A stretch of 43,842 nt of DNA from Nesterenkonia halophila (GCF_009467795.1 NZ_WIAX01000016.1:1-43842), one strand, 5' to 3'. Positions 1-8,121 are shown, counted from the first letter of the stretch. Notes: generated from the letters alone by a model not told the origin. Translations and numbers: made by a program.

Positions 1-117
1 GTCGCGGGTGGTCAGGCGGTAGTCGCCGGGGCCGTGGACGACGACGGCGCGCATCGTCTCCGGCAGGGCGGAGTCCGCCGAAGTCTCGCTCGGGCGGGTC
101 TCGGGGGCGGTGCTCAT
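1..117 (-). CDS. Zinc-dependent alcohol dehydrogenase family protein, N-terminus only
   Basis: The minus strand reads from an ATG at 117 off the left edge, giving 39 residues. After a Thr/Ser/Glu-rich leader of about 20 residues comes MRAVVVHGPGDYRL, the usual first beta-strand of medium-chain zinc-dependent dehydrogenases of the sorbitol/threonine dehydrogenase type. A GAGGAG ribosome-binding site lies a few bases upstream of the start. The gene points away from the GntR regulator and the TRAP operon, so it may oxidise the same polyol or sugar. The substrate cannot be told from the fragment, and the zinc ligands lie outside the window. The family call rests on the N-terminal motif alone. Confidence 0.7.
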   Translation of the reverse strand, partial: MSTAPETRPSETSADSALPETMRAVVVHGPGDYRLTTRD

Positions 118-215
118 GGATACTCCTCGGGGAATGCCGGTGAGTCGGCAGCGACAGGGATGGCGACAGTGATGACGCCAGTGACCCACATCTCATGAGG
201 CGAGTCACAGATTCC

Positions 216-243
216 ATGCTACGACGATCCGCACATGCGTCAA
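216..243 (-). promoter_or_regulatory. Candidate promoter of the alcohol dehydrogenase gene
   Basis: On the minus strand TTGACG (243-238) is followed after 16 nt by TAGCAT (221-216), a good match to an actinobacterial housekeeping promoter. Transcription would start near 209, leaving a leader of roughly 90 nt before the ATG at 117. No palindrome like the one at 330-343 overlaps it. Confidence 0.45.
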
Positions 244-329
244 GCACATATGTTCATGCAGGTCAGCGACCTTCCGTGCACGGCGATTCTCAGGTGCGCG
301 CCGTCGGATCGACATCCGAGCGAGCCGTC

Positions 330-362
330 GATAGTCGACAGTCGACACTTGCCCGCTACGCT
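330..362 (+). promoter_or_regulatory. Promoter and likely autoregulatory operator of the first gntR gene
   Basis: TCGACA (335-340) and TACGCT (357-362) form a -35/-10 pair with 16-nt spacing. The imperfect palindrome GATAGTCGACAGTC (330-343) covers the -35 box. It has the TNGTNNNACNA core typical of FadR-subfamily GntR operators. The ATG at 369 starts 6 nt after the -10 box, so the transcript is probably leaderless. Regulation by the gene's own product is inferred from this overlap. Confidence 0.5.
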
Positions 363-368
363 GGAGAC

Positions 369-1019
369 ATGTCGACGAAGAGTCTGCCGAAGCTGTCCCG
401 CACCACGCTGCGCGAACAGGTGCTCGAATCACTCCGCGGAGCGATCCTCGACGGCACCTTCACTCCGGGCGATCACCTGGTGGAGACCGAGCTCGCCGAG
501 AGCTACGGAGTCTCCCGCGGCACCGTGCGCGAGGGACTCCGCTCCCTGGAGCAGGCCGGACTGGTCAGCAGCGACCCGCGCGGCCAGGTCCGGGTGCGCC
601 GGCTCGACGCCGCCGAGATCCGCGAGATCTTCCAGGTCCGCGCCGCACTGGAGTCCCTGGCCGTCGACGAGATCATCGCCCGCGGCGAGGCCGGCGCGGC
701 CGCCGCGCAGCTGCGCGACCTGCTGCCGCCGGCCAAGGGCGACGCCGTCGACTATCTCGAGCGCCTGCGCCGCGACCTCGCCTTCCACCAGCGGATCTGC
801 GAACTCTCGGGCAACGCGACACTGTTGGACACCTGGAAGGACCTGGAGGATCGCATGCGCGTGGTGATGTTCTCCCCCGGGCAGGGCGACCCCGTCGACA
901 TCATGGACTCCGACCACCACAGCCCGCTCATCGAGGCGATCGCCGCCGAAGACCGGACTGCCGCCCGCAGCGCGTTCTTCTCCCATATGGACGACGCCGC
1001 GCGGCGCTGGAGCAGCTGA
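369..1019 (+). CDS. GntR-family transcriptional regulator, FadR/FCD subfamily
   Basis: This 216-residue protein has an N-terminal winged helix-turn-helix (about residues 10-75, including TELAESYGVSRGTVREGLRS) and a C-terminal FCD ligand-binding domain. The FCD metal or ligand residues are visible as D-x3-H in DLAFHQRICELSGN, a His in DHHSPLIEA and a His in FFSHMDDA. I place the start at 369 rather than at upstream in-frame ATGs because a TACGCT -10 box ends 6 nt before it, and the region further upstream reads like non-coding sequence. It lies between the divergent dehydrogenase and the TRAP operon. The palindromes at its own promoter and at the dctP promoter suggest it represses both until a sugar or sugar-acid effector binds. 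The effector is unknown. Confidence 0.88.
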   Translation: MSTKSLPKLSRTTLREQVLESLRGAILDGTFTPGDHLVETELAESYGVSRGTVREGLRSLEQAGLVSSDPRGQVRVRRLDAAEIREIFQVRAALESLAVDEIIARGEAGAAAAQLRDLLPPAKGDAVDYLERLRRDLAFHQRICELSGNATLLDTWKDLEDRMRVVMFSPGQGDPVDIMDSDHHSPLIEAIAAEDRTAARSAFFSHMDDAARRWSS

Positions 1020-1056
1020 CCGCGCCGCCCCTTCCCCGCCCCCCCGCACGAGACCC

Positions 1057-1087
1057 ACGGGCCGCCTGCCGCGAGCAGGCGGCCCGT
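1057..1087 (+). terminator. Hairpin terminator after the first gntR gene
   Basis: A perfect 13-bp GC-rich inverted repeat (arms 1057-1069 and 1075-1087, 5-nt loop) begins 38 nt after the gntR stop. There is no long T-run, which is common in high-GC actinobacteria. It isolates gntR from the TRAP operon promoter. Confidence 0.7.
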
Positions 1088-1134
1088 CGTCGTCTGCGCG
1101 CCCTGATCACGCATCCAGTCGACAACCATCTGGT

Positions 1135-1168
1135 GACTGTTGACAGTCAACGTCTAATCGCGCAGGAT
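1135..1168 (+). promoter_or_regulatory. TRAP operon promoter with GntR-type operator over the -35 box
   Basis: TTGACA (1140-1145, perfect consensus) is followed after 17 nt by CAGGAT (1163-1168). GACTGTTGACAGTC (1135-1148) has perfect 6-bp arms around a 2-nt centre and contains the -35 box, so a bound dimer should block RNA polymerase. A further half-site GTCGACAAC lies at 1118-1126. The arms match the layout of the palindromes at 330-343, 38199-38212 and 39943-39956. A leader of about 110 nt separates the predicted start from dctP. Confidence 0.6.
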
Positions 1169-1287
1169 GGTGATCCGCACCACGTGACGGCAGGCACGCC
1201 CTCGCTCCGGAGGACCGACCGGCCGCACATCGACTCATCCCCGCGGGCGGCCGCCGTCGCCCGCTCCCACCGTCGAGGAGGTCACCG

Positions 1288-2400
1288 GTGACACCCTCAT
1301 CACCTGCCCCGGGTCGCGACGCCGCACTCGGGAGCCCATCACCCGCCGCCCGCTCGCTGACCGGCCCTCGACGTCGTCTGCGCCGGACGCTCGTCGCGGC
1401 CGCGGCCGTCGTCGGCCTGGTCTCGCTGCCCGCCTGCGGGACGGCGACCCCCGGCTCCGAGGACGACTCCCGCCGCCTGCTGCTCGGCCACGGCGCCGCA
1501 CCGGGCAATCCCCGCTCGATCGCCGCCGAGCAGTTCAGCGAGCGCGTCGCCGAGGAGACCGACCAGCGCCTGGAGGTCCAGGTCCTCGGCTCGGAGGCAC
1601 TCGGCTCGGATTCCGAGATGCTGCTCTCCGTCGCCTCGGGCACTCTGGACATGTCCGTCAACTCCCAGGGGCCGTTCACCTCGATCGTCCCGGAGGCCAA
1701 CCTGGTCGGTCTGCCGTTCCTCTTCGAGGACAGCGCCCACGCCTACGAGGTCCTCGACGGCGAGGTCGGCGACGCCCTCGCAGAGAAGGCCGAGGAGCGC
1801 GGCTACCACGTGCTCGCCTGGTGGGACAACGGCACCCGCGACATCACCAACAGCGTCCGGCCGATCGAGTCGCCCGAGGACGTGCAGGGCCTGAAGATCC
1901 GCACGCCGGACGACCCGATGACCATCGACATCTTCGAGTCGCTGGGCGCTTCGCCGACGCCGATGGACTTCGGCGAGCTCTACCTCGGACTGCGCCAGGG
2001 CGCCGTCGACGGCCAGGAGAACCCGGTGGTGAACATCCACTCCTCCTCGCTGCACGAAGTCCAGGAGCATCTGGCGCACACCGGGCACAAATACGAGCTG
2101 AACCCCTTCGTCGTCTCCACCCAGACCTGGGCGACGCTCTCGGCGGAGGATCAGCGCCTGCTCACCGAGCAGGCCCGCGCGGCCCGCGACCACCAGCGCG
2201 AACTGATGGCCGAGCAGACCGAGGAGATCAACGCCGAGTACGCCGAGACCCTCGAGGTCACCGAGCCGGACCGCGACGCCTTCCGCGAGGCGACCCGCGA
2301 CGTCTACGCGACCTGGCGGGAGAAGCACCCGGACTTCTACGAGCAGATCACCGCGGCCGCCGACGCGACCCGCGACGACCACCAGGAGGAGGACCAGTGA
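1288..2400 (+). CDS. dctP: TRAP transporter solute-binding lipoprotein (DctP family)
   Basis: This 370-residue extracytoplasmic receptor captures an organic acid or sugar acid for the membrane subunits encoded next to it. The GTG start is preceded by GAGGAGG. Residues 1-50 form a long Arg-rich leader, a hydrophobic stretch and a lipobox ending SLPACG, so it should be lipid-anchored. The mature part has DctP-family hallmarks: the early RSIAAEQFSERV segment, the conserved GLKIRTPDDP strand carrying the ligand-pairing Arg, and GLRQGAVDGQENP. The C-terminus is charged (DDHQEEDQ). It overlaps dctQ by the 4-nt GTGA. The ligand is not readable from the sequence; the catabolic genes downstream point to a sugar-type compound. 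Confidence 0.92.
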   Translation: MTPSSPAPGRDAALGSPSPAARSLTGPRRRLRRTLVAAAAVVGLVSLPACGTATPGSEDDSRRLLLGHGAAPGNPRSIAAEQFSERVAEETDQRLEVQVLGSEALGSDSEMLLSVASGTLDMSVNSQGPFTSIVPEANLVGLPFLFEDSAHAYEVLDGEVGDALAEKAEERGYHVLAWWDNGTRDITNSVRPIESPEDVQGLKIRTPDDPMTIDIFESLGASPTPMDFGELYLGLRQGAVDGQENPVVNIHSSSLHEVQEHLAHTGHKYELNPFVVSTQTWATLSAEDQRLLTEQARAARDHQRELMAEQTEEINAEYAETLEVTEPDRDAFREATRDVYATWREKHPDFYEQITAAADATRDDHQEEDQ

Positions 2401-3026
2401 ACGACACCGCCCCTCGCCGCGCGGCGCGCGACGGCGAGCGCTTCCTCTCCGACGCCGACCTCGCCGCCATCGACCGTCCCGACTTCGAGGTCGCGACGCC
2501 GCGCGGCACCGACCCCGTCAATGAGGCCCTCCGGCGCCTCGGAGCGACCCTAGCCGTCGTCTCGCTGCTGATCGTCTGGGCGCTGCTGCTGCTCTCGGTC
2601 GGGCTGCGCTACCTGACCGGCTCGTCGATGGACTTCGCCACTGAACTTCCCGCCTACCTGTATCCGTGGATCATCGCCGGCGGAGTGATCGTGGCCATGT
2701 CGCTGGGCGGGCACATCGCCGTGGACTTCCTGATCACCCGGCTCCGCCCGGGCGCCCGCCGCGGCGTCGAAGTCGGCGTCTGGACGGCCTCCGGACTGCT
2801 CTTCGCCCTGGTGACGATGCTGTGCGTGCCGCTGCTGGGCCCGTTGGTGGAGCAGGTCACGCCCATCCTGGGCTGGCCGCGCATGGGCAGCTTCGCCGCC
2901 TTCATCCTGATGACCATCGCACTGACGGTGCAGAGCCTCGCGCGAGCCGTCCACATCGCCCGCGGCGGCTCCGAAGCCGTCCCCGGTCCCGCGGGATCGG
3001 CCCCTGAGGAGGTCCACGGTGTCTGA
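2397..3026 (+). CDS. dctQ: TRAP transporter small permease (DctQ)
   Basis: This 209-residue membrane protein has a hydrophilic N-terminus of about 45 residues followed by four hydrophobic segments, starting at ATLAVVSLLIVWALLLLS. The DctQ-type signature is visible as ELPAYLYPWIIAGGVIVAMS followed by GGHIAVDFL. The GTG start overlaps the dctP stop (GTGA) and is served by GGAGGAGG at the end of dctP. Its own end overlaps dctM by 8 nt. It forms the membrane complex with DctM, and import is driven by a sodium or proton gradient as is usual for the family. Confidence 0.9.
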   Translation: MNDTAPRRAARDGERFLSDADLAAIDRPDFEVATPRGTDPVNEALRRLGATLAVVSLLIVWALLLLSVGLRYLTGSSMDFATELPAYLYPWIIAGGVIVAMSLGGHIAVDFLITRLRPGARRGVEVGVWTASGLLFALVTMLCVPLLGPLVEQVTPILGWPRMGSFAAFILMTIALTVQSLARAVHIARGGSEAVPGPAGSAPEEVHGV

Positions 3027-4290
3027 GATCCTGATCGCCCTCGTCGCGCTGCTGGCGCTGTTGGCCGTGGGGCTGCCGGTGGCCTTCGCCATCCTGGTTT
3101 CGACCCTGCTGGGCCTGCTGCTCATCGGCGACTTCCCGCTGCAGGTGGCCGCGCAGGCCTCCTTCCAGCCCACCGGGGACTTCCTGCTGCTGGCCATCCC
3201 GTTCTTCATCCTCACCGCCGATCTGCTGGCCAACGGCACGCTCGGCCGGCAGGTCATCGGCCTCGCCACCCGACTGGTCGGCCGCTTCCGCGGCGGCGTC
3301 GGCCAGTCCAGCGTGGTCACCTCGCTGGTCTTCTCCGGCGTCTCCGGCTCGGCGGTCGCCGATGCCTCCGGACTCGGCCGGGTGCTCATCCCCTGGTCCA
3401 AGCAGGTGGGCTACTCCCCCTCCTACGCCGCGGCGGTGAACTCCTCGACGTCGATCCTCGGCGTCATCATCCCGCCGTCGATCCCGATGATCCTCTTCGC
3501 CGCGACCTCCGGCGCCTCCGTGGCGGCCGTCTTCGCCGCCGGCGTCGTGCCCGGGCTCATCCTGGCGGTCGGCATGCTGATCGCCTGCTGGTACGCCGCC
3601 TTCAAGCACGGATTCCCCCGCGTGCGGGCGAAGCTGACGCCGAAGCGGCTGGCGAAGGATCTGCTGCTGGCCCTGCCGGCGATCGTGCTGCCGGTGCTGA
3701 TGATCCGGCTGGTGCTGCTCTACGGCGTCGCCACCGTCACCGAAGTCTCGGTGCTCGCCGCGCTGTATGCGGTGGTGCTGCGGCTGACCATCTACCGGGA
3801 CCTGTCGCTGCGCAGCTTCATCCAGTCGCTGGTCTCGACCGCCTCGGCCACCGGCGTGGTGATGCTGCTGATCATGACCTCCTCGGCGCTGAGCTGGCTG
3901 CTCACCGTCCAGGAGGTCCCGCAGCAGCTCGCCGACCTGGTGCTGGAGAGCATCGGAGCGCCGTGGCTGGTCGTCCTGGCGATGATCGTGCTGCTGCTCC
4001 TCGTGGGCATGTTCCTGGACATGTCGCCGGCGATCCTGCTGCTCACCCCGGTGCTGATGCCGCTGGCCGGGAGCATCGGCATGGATCCGGTGCACCTGGG
4101 CGTGGTCATGGTCCTCAGCCTCGCCGTGGGTCTGTTCACTCCGCCGGTGGGCACCACGCTCTACATCTCCTCGTCCATCGGCGAGGTCCCGGTCGAGCAG
4201 ACAGTGCGGGCGCTGCTGCCGTTCTACGCGGTCGCGCTGCTGGTGCTTCTGCTCGTCGCCTATGTCCCCTCGTTGCTGGTCACGCTCTGA
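3019..4290 (+). CDS. dctM: TRAP transporter large permease (DctM)
   Basis: This 423-residue integral membrane protein has about 12 hydrophobic segments. Family signatures include AIPFFILTADLLANG, the GVSGSAVADASGLGRVLIP loop, SSTSILGVIIPPSIPMI and LFTPPVGTTLYISSS. Length is normal for DctM. The GTG start at 3019 overlaps the end of dctQ and is preceded by GAGGAGG. It is the transport subunit and completes a three-gene TRAP system directly upstream of the catabolic enzymes, separated from the SDR gene by 81 nt. Confidence 0.93.
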   Translation: MSEILIALVALLALLAVGLPVAFAILVSTLLGLLLIGDFPLQVAAQASFQPTGDFLLLAIPFFILTADLLANGTLGRQVIGLATRLVGRFRGGVGQSSVVTSLVFSGVSGSAVADASGLGRVLIPWSKQVGYSPSYAAAVNSSTSILGVIIPPSIPMILFAATSGASVAAVFAAGVVPGLILAVGMLIACWYAAFKHGFPRVRAKLTPKRLAKDLLLALPAIVLPVLMIRLVLLYGVATVTEVSVLAALYAVVLRLTIYRDLSLRSFIQSLVSTASATGVVMLLIMTSSALSWLLTVQEVPQQLADLVLESIGAPWLVVLAMIVLLLLVGMFLDMSPAILLLTPVLMPLAGSIGMDPVHLGVVMVLSLAVGLFTPPVGTTLYISSSIGEVPVEQTVRALLPFYAVALLVLLLVAYVPSLLVTL

Positions 4291-4371
4291 GCGCCGGCCG
4301 TGCACTCCGACCCCCGCAGCACCCCTGAAGACAGCTGAACCCAGCTGAAGACACCTGAGGAAGGAAGACGC

Positions 4372-5154
4372 ATGTCCCACCGCACCACCGCCCCCGATCC
4401 GCAGCGCACCGCCGTCGTCACCGGCGCGGCCTCGCCCCGCGGCATCGGCCGCGCCACGGCCCTCCGCTACGCCGAGGAGGGCTGGGCCGTGGCTCTGCTG
4501 GACCTCGAAGGCGACGGCGCCCGCGCCGCGGCCGAGGACATCGCCGCGCGCACCGGCGTGCCGACGCTGGGCGTCGCCGCCGACGTCACCTCGCGGGACT
4601 CGGTGTTCGCCGCGGCCGAGTTCGTGCGCTCCGCTGAGCTGCCGCCCGTCGGCGCGCTGGCGACCATCGCCGGGATGCCTTCGCCGGTGCCCTTCCTCGA
4701 GGTCGACGAGGAGCTCTGGCACAAGGTCCTCGACGTCAACCTCACCGGCACGTTCTTCACCTGCCAGGCCTTCCTGCAGGACATGATCGACGGCGGCTAC
4801 GGCCGCGTCGTGACCATGTCCTCGGTCTCCGCGCAGCAGGGCGGCGGGGTCTTCTCCAAGACGCCCTACTCCGCGGCCAAAGCCGGCGTGCTGGGCCTGA
4901 CCCGCTCGCTCGCCCGCGAGGTCGCGGAGCACGGCATCTCGGTCAACGCCATCTCTCCGGGGGTGGTCGACACCGACATCCGTGCCGAGGACTCCGACGA
5001 GGAGAACGAGGCCCGGCTGTCCGAGTCGGTGCCGATGAAGCGCCAGGCCTCCGCGGCGGAGATCGGCGCGCTGGCAGTCTGGCTCTCCGGCACCGAGGCC
5101 GGCTACATCACCGGCGGCACCCACAACATCAACGGCGGAGCCTACATTGCCTGA
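4372..5154 (+). CDS. SDR-family NAD(P)-dependent oxidoreductase
   Basis: This 260-residue classical short-chain dehydrogenase has a nucleotide-binding motif TGAASPRGIG (residues 18-27, with a short insertion before GIG). An acidic residue in ALLDLEGD suggests NAD over NADP. The catalytic Ser (150/151 in TMSSVSAQQ), Tyr166 and Lys170 (YSAAK) and Asn123 (DVNLTG) are all present; the usual NNAG is replaced by TIAG. It starts after GGAAGGA and overlaps the isomerase gene by 8 nt. It probably oxidises a polyol or sugar hydroxyl imported by the TRAP system. The substrate is inferred from context only. Confidence 0.9.
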   Translation: MSHRTTAPDPQRTAVVTGAASPRGIGRATALRYAEEGWAVALLDLEGDGARAAAEDIAARTGVPTLGVAADVTSRDSVFAAAEFVRSAELPPVGALATIAGMPSPVPFLEVDEELWHKVLDVNLTGTFFTCQAFLQDMIDGGYGRVVTMSSVSAQQGGGVFSKTPYSAAKAGVLGLTRSLAREVAEHGISVNAISPGVVDTDIRAEDSDEENEARLSESVPMKRQASAAEIGALAVWLSGTEAGYITGGTHNINGGAYIA

Positions 5155-6091
5155 TCCGCGGACACCGGCCGAACAGCAGAGGCAGCAGGAGGCGCTCCGA
5201 GACCGGGTGGGGATCTCCACCATCAGCTTCCGGCAGCTTGAGCTGGACGAAGCCCTGGAGATCATCGCCGGGCTGGGCACCGTCGACGTCGACCTCGGGG
5301 CGATCCCGGCGGTGGTGGACCACATCCCGGTGCCCTACGCCGGCGAACCGGCGACTGTCGCCGAGACCCTGTCGGGCCACGGGCTGCACGCCGGGGCGGT
5401 GAACGCCGACCTCGGCGACTTCAACGACCCGGCGCTCTCCGCGGCGGACCTCGCCGAGGTCGCGCGGCCGCTGATCCGGCTGGCCGCGGCCTCCGGCGGA
5501 GCACTCATCGTGCCCGCCGGCCGGGCGAGCTGGGAGCCGTTCGCCGACGTCGAGGAGGACCTGGCCCGCCTCGTGGCCAACCTCGAGCGGCTCGCGGCGC
5601 TCTGCGCCGAGCAGGACGTGCGCCTGCTGGTCGAGGTGCTGCACCACCGCCGCTTCGTGCACTCGGTCCAGCGGGCCCAGGCGGTCCTCGACGCGCTCGG
5701 TCAGGAGACGGCCGGACTGCTCTTCGACGTCTCGCACATCGTCGCCTCTGCCGAGGACCCGGTGGCCTGGCTGCGTCGCTGCGCCGCGCGGGTGGAGCGG
5801 GTCCACCTGCGCGACGCGGTGCCGGGGGATCTGAACCTCGGCATCGGCCGAGGTCAGGTGGACTTCCCCGGCGTCATCGGCGCTCTGGAGGACGCCGGCT
5901 ACTCCGGCAGCTACATCCTCGAGCTGGAGACCCACGACGTCGCCGAGGCCGACCGCGAGGCCGACGCCGCCGACGCCCGACGGCGCATCCTCGCGATCCT
6001 CGCCGAGCACGCCTCCCCCAGCTCCCGCGACGCCGCGGGCCGCACCGTCGGCGGAACGTCCCCCGCCTCCGTACAGGAAGGATCTCTATGA
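5147..6091 (+). CDS. Sugar phosphate isomerase/epimerase family protein (TIM barrel)
   Basis: This 314-residue protein belongs to the xylose-isomerase-like/AP-endonuclease-2 fold family. The expected metal ligands are visible at the ends of barrel strands: Glu in LLVEVLHH, Asp and His in LLFDVSHIV, His in RVHLRDAVPGDLN and Glu in SYILELETHD. The first strand reads VGISTISFRQ. The start is a TTG that overlaps the SDR gene by 8 nt, and its stop overlaps the next gene as ATGA. The last 35 residues or so are Ser/Ala/Arg-rich and probably disordered. It likely interconverts a keto- and aldo-sugar or epimerises the SDR product. The exact reaction cannot be told. Confidence 0.85.
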   Translation: MPDPRTPAEQQRQQEALRDRVGISTISFRQLELDEALEIIAGLGTVDVDLGAIPAVVDHIPVPYAGEPATVAETLSGHGLHAGAVNADLGDFNDPALSAADLAEVARPLIRLAAASGGALIVPAGRASWEPFADVEEDLARLVANLERLAALCAEQDVRLLVEVLHHRRFVHSVQRAQAVLDALGQETAGLLFDVSHIVASAEDPVAWLRRCAARVERVHLRDAVPGDLNLGIGRGQVDFPGVIGALEDAGYSGSYILELETHDVAEADREADAADARRRILAILAEHASPSSRDAAGRTVGGTSPASVQEGSL

Positions 6092-7020
6092 ACACCGCAC
6101 CGCAGCCGGCCGCGCGGGCCCCGATGGGCGACCGCGGCCTGGACGTCAGGATCAAGAGTGCCCAGGAGGCCGCCCATCGGATCCGGCTGGGCGTCCTCGA
6201 GCAGGGCGAGGCCCAGGGCGGCGGCTACGTCGGCCAGGGGCTCGGCGTCGCCGACGTGCTCGCCGTCGCCTACACCGACCAGCTGCGCCTGGACCCGGCC
6301 GATCCCGAGTGGGAGGACCGCGACCGATTCCTGCTCTCCATCGGCCACTACGCCCTGGCGCTGTACTCCGCACTCGCCGAGGCCGGGACCATCGAGCGCG
6401 AGGAGCTGGAGAGCTACGCCGCCGACGGGTCGCGACTGCCCATGTCAGGCATGTCCACCTACACCCCGGGCATGGAGATCTCCGGCGGCTCGCTGGGCCA
6501 CGGTCTCGGCGTCGCCGTCGGCATGGCGCTGAGCCTGCGGCATCAGGGGCGCGAGGAGCAGCTCGTCTACAACCTGCTCTCCGACGGCGAGCTCGACGAG
6601 GGCGCCACCTGGGAGGCGGCGATGAGCGCCTCACATTTCCAGCTGGGCAACCTGGTCGCCGTGGTGGACATGAACGGCATGCAGGCTGACGGACCGACTG
6701 CCGAGGTGCTGCCCACCGAGCCGCAGGTCGAACGCTGGGAGTCCTTCGGCTGGCACGCCCAGCGCGTGGACGGCAACGATCCCGAGGAGCTGATCCGCGC
6801 CTTCGACGCCGCCCGTGAGCAGGCCGACGCCACCGGACGGCCGCACGTGATCCTCTGCGACACCGTGATGGGCAAGGGGGTTCCGATGCTGGAGAGCCGG
6901 GAGAAGCTGCACTTCATGAAGATCGCCGACGACGAGTGGGGCCTCTGCAAGGAGCAGCTGGCCGCCGGCCGCGCGTCTGACGCCAATGAGTCCGACGAGA
7001 CCGAGGAGGACGTCCGATGA
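6088..7020 (+). CDS. Transketolase N-terminal subunit
   Basis: This 310-residue protein corresponds to the thiamine-diphosphate-binding half of transketolase. Visible motifs are IGHYALALYSALAEAG, GGSLGHGLGVAVGMAL and the cofactor/metal motif SDGELDEG followed by VVDMNGMQADG. A CDTVMGKGVPMLES loop near the C-terminus is typical. It overlaps both the isomerase gene and its partner subunit with ATGA junctions, which favours equal expression. Full-length transketolase has about 650 residues; here the two halves (310 + 339) are separate genes. Split transketolases are known in dedicated pathways, such as apulose-4-phosphate and sulfofructose breakdown. Confidence 0.92.
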   Translation: MNTAPQPAARAPMGDRGLDVRIKSAQEAAHRIRLGVLEQGEAQGGGYVGQGLGVADVLAVAYTDQLRLDPADPEWEDRDRFLLSIGHYALALYSALAEAGTIEREELESYAADGSRLPMSGMSTYTPGMEISGGSLGHGLGVAVGMALSLRHQGREEQLVYNLLSDGELDEGATWEAAMSASHFQLGNLVAVVDMNGMQADGPTAEVLPTEPQVERWESFGWHAQRVDGNDPEELIRAFDAAREQADATGRPHVILCDTVMGKGVPMLESREKLHFMKIADDEWGLCKEQLAAGRASDANESDETEEDVR

Positions 7021-8036
7021 GCACCTCGAGCACTTCGACCACGGCCGCGCAGGCGCCGAAGCGGTCGGCCGCGATGATCGCCTCGATCGCCGATGCCGGC
7101 GTGGAGACCACCCGCGCGCCCTTCGGCCATGCGCTCAACGCCGTCGCCGCCGACGACGAGCGCGTCGTCGGGGTCACCGCCGATCTGGGCAAGTACACCG
7201 ATCTGCACGTCTTCGGCGAGGAGCACCCGGACCGGTACTACCAGATGGGCATGGCCGAGCAGCTGGCCTTCGGAGCCGCGGCCGGCATGGCCCAGACCGG
7301 GCTGCTGCCCTTCGTGACGACCTACTCGGTCTTCGCCACCCGCCGGGCCTACGACTTCCTGTGCCTGGACATCGCCGAACCGGGTCTGAACGTCAATGTG
7401 ATGGCCGCCCTGCCGGGCCTGACCACCGGCTACGGCCCTTCGCACCAGGCTTTCGAGGACATGGCGATCCTGCGCGGCATGCCGGATCTGACGATCGTCG
7501 ACCCGGCCGACGCTCTCGACATCGAGCAGGCCGTCCCGCAGCTGGCCGCCGCTCCCGGCGCCAGCTACACCCGCCTGCTCCGCGGGGCCGTGCCGCGGGT
7601 GCTGCACGAGTACGACTACAGCTTCGAGCTCGGCAAGGCCAAAGTGGTCCGCCCCGGCGAGGACGTGCTGCTGGTCTCCAGCGGCCTGATGACCATGCGG
7701 GCGCTGCTGGCCGCGGAGAAGCTGACCGAGCACTCGGTCGACGTCGCCGTGCTGCACTGCCCGACGATCAAGCCCTTCGACGCCGAGACTGTGCTGGACG
7801 CGATTGACACGCCGCGAATGACGCTGACCTGCGAAAACCATACTGTGGTCGGCGGCCTTTTCGAGTCCGTGGCCGCAGCGATGGCCCGGCGGCCGGTCGG
7901 CAGGCCGGTCACCCCGATCGCCCTGCCGGACGAGTTCCTCGACGCCGGCGCGCTGCCGACGCTGCACGACCGCTACGGGCTCTCCACCGACGCGGTGGTC
8001 GCCCGCGTGCTCGCCGAGCTCGACGCGCAGGGCTGA
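7017..8036 (+). CDS. Transketolase C-terminal subunit
   Basis: This 339-residue protein supplies the pyrimidine-binding and C-terminal domains. The catalytic Glu81 that activates the cofactor aminopyrimidine lies in QMGMAEQLAFGAAAG. GLTTGYGPSHQAFEDMAILR and TIVDPADA follow, and the C-terminal domain contains LTCENHTVVGGLFESV. It begins with the ATGA overlap and is the last gene of the operon, ending at a strong hairpin. With the N-terminal subunit it should transfer a two-carbon ketol unit from a ketose phosphate to an aldose acceptor. No kinase lies within the operon, so the phosphorylated substrate must be made elsewhere. Confidence 0.92.
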   Translation: MSTSSTSTTAAQAPKRSAAMIASIADAGVETTRAPFGHALNAVAADDERVVGVTADLGKYTDLHVFGEEHPDRYYQMGMAEQLAFGAAAGMAQTGLLPFVTTYSVFATRRAYDFLCLDIAEPGLNVNVMAALPGLTTGYGPSHQAFEDMAILRGMPDLTIVDPADALDIEQAVPQLAAAPGASYTRLLRGAVPRVLHEYDYSFELGKAKVVRPGEDVLLVSSGLMTMRALLAAEKLTEHSVDVAVLHCPTIKPFDAETVLDAIDTPRMTLTCENHTVVGGLFESVAAAMARRPVGRPVTPIALPDEFLDAGALPTLHDRYGLSTDAVVARVLAELDAQG

Positions 8037-8051
8037 CTCGGCAGACCGAGT

Positions 8052-8121
8052 GATGGCTCTGGAGTTCGGGCCTGAACTCCCTCGATACGAGAGAGAATCC
8101 GGCCCGAGCTCCAGAGCCATC
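8052..8121. terminator. Bidirectional terminator between convergent genes
   Basis: A 21-bp inverted repeat with a single T/G wobble (arms 8052-8072 and 8101-8121) encloses a 28-nt loop. The loop itself holds a small CTCG-ATA-CGAG hairpin. It lies between the end of the transketolase operon and the end of the flavodoxin gene on the other strand, so it can serve both. Confidence 0.7.

Noticed and set aside
2902..5325. Very long open frame on the minus strand opposite dctM and the SDR gene
   Set aside because: Composition is Arg/Gly/His/Asp-rich without any domain, and it mirrors the codon pattern of the true genes on the other strand. It is a shadow caused by high GC.
1288..8036. Assignment of the operon to the sulfoquinovose (sulfo-transketolase) or apiose pathways
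   Set aside because: The split transketolase is shared, but there is no kinase, no sulfosugar isomerase pair and no other marker gene, so naming a pathway would be guesswork.
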